Below are positions 34,151-35,600 of a DNA stretch of 35,600 nt, one piece after another (positions within the stretch are counted from its first letter, which is position 1; every line of letters starts with the position of its first letter). Under the pieces are notes generated by a model. That model was not told the origin of the DNA. It saw only the letters and a list, made by a program, of their open reading frames with translations, and did no database searches. The position numbers were made by a program, and so were the translations under genes. Origin of the DNA: Bacteroidales bacterium UBA5072 (lineage in GTDB: Bacteria; Bacteroidota; Bacteroidia; Bacteroidales; UBA10428); NCBI GenBank assembly GCA_002415855.1, contig DIAS01000085.1, forward strand, positions 8,554 through 44,153. Direction: 5' to 3'.

Positions 34151-34849
34151 ATGCTTCCTGATCACAAAATCCATAAAAAAGGGTTTGAAAAACAGGAATT
34201 GGAATTATATTTGAAGGAATCCATTGGGCAATTATACCGGGATATGTTTATCAAACTGAAACGTCAGCCGCGGCGACCCGTAACTTTAGAAAATCTGTCG
34301 GATGAATTGCTTGTAAAGCAATACCTTGATACAAGCAACAAGGACCTGATTGCTGTCCTCTTTGAACGGTATACGCACCTGGTTTATGGTATCTGCCTGA
34401 ATTATCTCCAGGATCCCGATCAGAGCAAAGACGCCGTCATGGATATTTTTGAAAGCCTTTTTCATAAGCTGTCGGTGCATAAAGTAGAGAACTTCAGAAA
34501 CTGGCTGTATAGCGTAACCCGTAATCATTGTCTGATGGCACTCAGGAAATCGGGAACCATTCATCGTGCTAAGAACAAGCTCAGGGAAGTGGTTCCGGAA
34601 TCTGAACCTGAGTATGCAGAAGATGACGATGAGTTTCTGCCTGATAAAATGCTGATCATTTCAGCCGTGGAAAAGCTGAACGAGGAGCAGGGAACCTGCA
34701 TCAGGCTGATGTACATAGATGATAAGAGCTACAGAGATATCTCTGCCATGACCGGTTATACCATGAACGAGGTAAAGAGTCATATTCAGAATGGGAAGAG
34801 GAATCTTAAGAATTATTTAAGCAACCACAATAGCCATGCAAACCAGTAG
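34151..34849 (+). CDS. ECF-type RNA polymerase sigma factor
   Basis: This 232-residue sigma-70 family protein has region 2 at about 66-104 (AVLFERYTHLVYGICLNYLQ, DQSKDAVMDIFESLF) and region 4 at about 173-223 (VEKLNEEQGTCIRLMYIDD, YRDISAMTGYTMNEVKSHIQ). An acidic linker (EPEYAEDDDEFLPD) joins them. An N-terminal extension of about 45 residues precedes the usual ECF start. Internal Met codons (such as residue 32) could be the real start, shortening the protein. The gene overlaps the downstream anti-sigma-like gene by 14 bp, the classic arrangement in which the partner keeps the sigma factor inactive until an envelope signal arrives. Its regulon is not identifiable. Confidence 0.92.
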   Translation: MLPDHKIHKKGFEKQELELYLKESIGQLYRDMFIKLKRQPRRPVTLENLSDELLVKQYLDTSNKDLIAVLFERYTHLVYGICLNYLQDPDQSKDAVMDIFESLFHKLSVHKVENFRNWLYSVTRNHCLMALRKSGTIHRAKNKLREVVPESEPEYAEDDDEFLPDKMLIISAVEKLNEEQGTCIRLMYIDDKSYRDISAMTGYTMNEVKSHIQNGKRNLKNYLSNHNSHANQ

Positions 34850-35183
34850 CGGATTATTTAACCCGAACGGATGCCTGACTGCCCAGGCATTGAGGGGTTA
34901 CCTCGACGGATCGCTAAGGATAAGCGGTAAGCTGCAAGTGGAAAAACACCTCAGACATTGCCGGATATGCTCCGAAGCGCTTGAGGGATATAAAAGACAT
35001 CAGGACAGAAACATCCTGAGAAGCGATATTGAATTTCTTTCCGGAAAAATAAGGAGGCGCTATGCCTCATCCCATGTAAACATTCGAAAGCTTCCTGTTT
35101 GGACTGCTTTCTCCATAATTGTCTCATTAATAATCCTGCTGATCATCTTTTACATTATCAGGCAATACCTGCTGAAACTTTGA
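34836..35183 (+). CDS. Putative zf-HC2 anti-sigma factor
   Basis: A 115-residue protein that starts inside the sigma factor gene. Its N-terminal half holds the zinc-binding anti-sigma pattern: Cys13, His38, Cys42 and Cys45 (HLRHCRIC). A single hydrophobic helix (about 88-109, AFSIIVSLIILLIIFYII) near the C-terminus would anchor it, leaving almost nothing on the periplasmic side. The lack of a sensor domain suggests signal transmission by another membrane partner or by cytoplasmic redox or zinc change. The function is inferred from the motif and from overlap with the sigma gene. Confidence 0.8.
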   Translation: MQTSSGLFNPNGCLTAQALRGYLDGSLRISGKLQVEKHLRHCRICSEALEGYKRHQDRNILRSDIEFLSGKIRRRYASSHVNIRKLPVWTAFSIIVSLIILLIIFYIIRQYLLKL

Positions 35184-35185
35184 TC

Positions 35186-35401
35186 TCAGAACAAACTTTT
35201 CTTTTTGCTCTTGTTTAACTTGACTTTGTTGGTTTTTCTTTTTTCTACTTCCTTGTACCTTGAATTCCTGGCCATTTCCGATTGCTTTGGCATCATCAGG
35301 TTTCTCCTTTCGGTAGCATCTTTCTCTGCATTGCAGGCCAACACCCCCGATAAAAGAACAGCAATAACCAGGGTATATAACAATAACCTACTGAATTTCA
35401 T
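35186..35401 (-). CDS. Small putative lipoprotein, function unknown
   Basis: This 71-residue protein has a hydrophobic N-terminal signal (FSRLLLYTLVIAVLLSGVLAC) with a candidate lipobox V-L-A-C and Cys23 as the lipid site. The remaining 48 residues are strongly basic at the end (EKRKTNKVKLNKSKKK) and carry the segment ERRNLMMPKQSEMARN. I recall similar tiny basic lipoproteins in other Bacteroidales but cannot name a family. It converges with the anti-sigma gene, with stops 2 bp apart. A basic surface tail suggests interaction with LPS, nucleic acid or wall polymers, but nothing more can be said. Confidence 0.6.
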   Translation of the reverse strand: MKFSRLLLYTLVIAVLLSGVLACNAEKDATERRNLMMPKQSEMARNSRYKEVEKRKTNKVKLNKSKKKSLF

Positions 35402-35498
35402 CGTAGTAATGTTTAATTGTTCTTCAAATGCCCAACTAAATAACTAAGGATTTATACGATAAATACCCTGTTTTGGTTAACCTCATTGCCAGTAACCC

Positions 35499-35575
35499 AC
35501 AACCTACAACCTACAACCTACAACCTACAACCTACAACCTACAACCTACAACCTACAACCTACAACCTACAACCC
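35499..35575. repeat. 7-bp tandem repeat (ACAACCT)x10 plus one variant
   Basis: Ten perfect head-to-tail copies of ACAACCT fill 35499-35568, followed by one variant unit ACAACCC (35569-35575). The flanks (GTAACCC before, CCCTAACCCACA after) look like decayed copies of the same theme. No spacer structure exists, so it is not a CRISPR. The array lies upstream of the small lipoprotein and of whatever begins at the right edge. Confidence 0.95.
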
Positions 35576-35600
35576 CTAACCCACATCCTTTAATATGAAA

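Noticed and set aside
35499..35575. Possible CRISPR array
   Set aside because: The units are 7 bp with no spacers and no cas gene nearby; it is a simple tandem repeat.
35595..35600. ATG-AAA at the right edge as a new gene start
   Set aside because: Only two codons are visible, so no product can be supported.

Overview
The window looks like a Bacteroidota chromosome, most likely from the order Bacteroidales or a close relative. The evidence is: a secreted protein ending in a type B, gliding-motility-like type IX secretion signal; a Bacteroidota-style TonB transducer; a lipoprotein with a SPOR domain; AT-rich spacers; few Shine-Dalgarno sites; and repeated TAnnTTTG -7 promoter boxes in front of genes. 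There are no rRNA or tRNA genes, insertion sequences, phage genes or CRISPR arrays. Most of the content is housekeeping.

Layout. 1-3,685 (minus): the N-terminal two thirds of 2-oxoglutarate dehydrogenase E1, then ADP-heptose epimerase HldD and a futalosine-hydrolase-like protein. 3,820-5,780 (plus): folE overlapping a small DedA/VTT-like membrane protein, then an outer-membrane beta-barrel protein, closed by a perfect 15-bp hairpin. 5,860-13,835 (minus): a sugar MFS permease, metF, metH and an acyl-CoA ligase. 13,955-17,982: an orphan receiver protein, a Cys/Met-metabolism PLP enzyme, a thioredoxin-fold protein, a DHODH-like flavoprotein and a SPOR lipoprotein. 17,996-20,507 (minus): two phosphofructokinase paralogues, both with the residue pair typical of PPi-dependent enzymes, separated by a strong terminator. 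20,668-22,047 (plus): an MFS transporter. 22,119-27,857 (minus): purA, a Fur-family regulator, a bifunctional Rel/SpoT enzyme and a type IX-secreted fibronectin-type protein. 28,244-33,174: an accessory carbohydrate island with an uncharacterised membrane protein, a GH9 plus NodB-type deacetylase fusion, a divergent CPBP-like membrane protein and a secreted ChbG/YdjC deacetylase. 33,315-35,401: tonB divergent from an ECF sigma / zf-HC2 anti-sigma pair, then a tiny lipoprotein. The window ends in ten tandem copies of a 7-bp repeat.

How the genes fit together. MetH and MetF form the methyl-folate branch of methionine synthesis, and the PLP enzyme probably acts on methionine or a related sulfur amino acid. 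2-oxoglutarate dehydrogenase and a futalosine-route protein suggest a respiring organism that makes menaquinone. Two PPi-type phosphofructokinases suggest reversible, pyrophosphate-linked glycolysis. The best candidates for under-described biology are the GH9-deacetylase/ChbG island, the futalosine-hydrolase homologue with altered active-site positions, the paired PPi-type kinases, and the DHODH-like protein that lacks the usual catalytic motif. No wholly new multi-gene system is evident. Functions come from recognising motifs by eye, without database searches.
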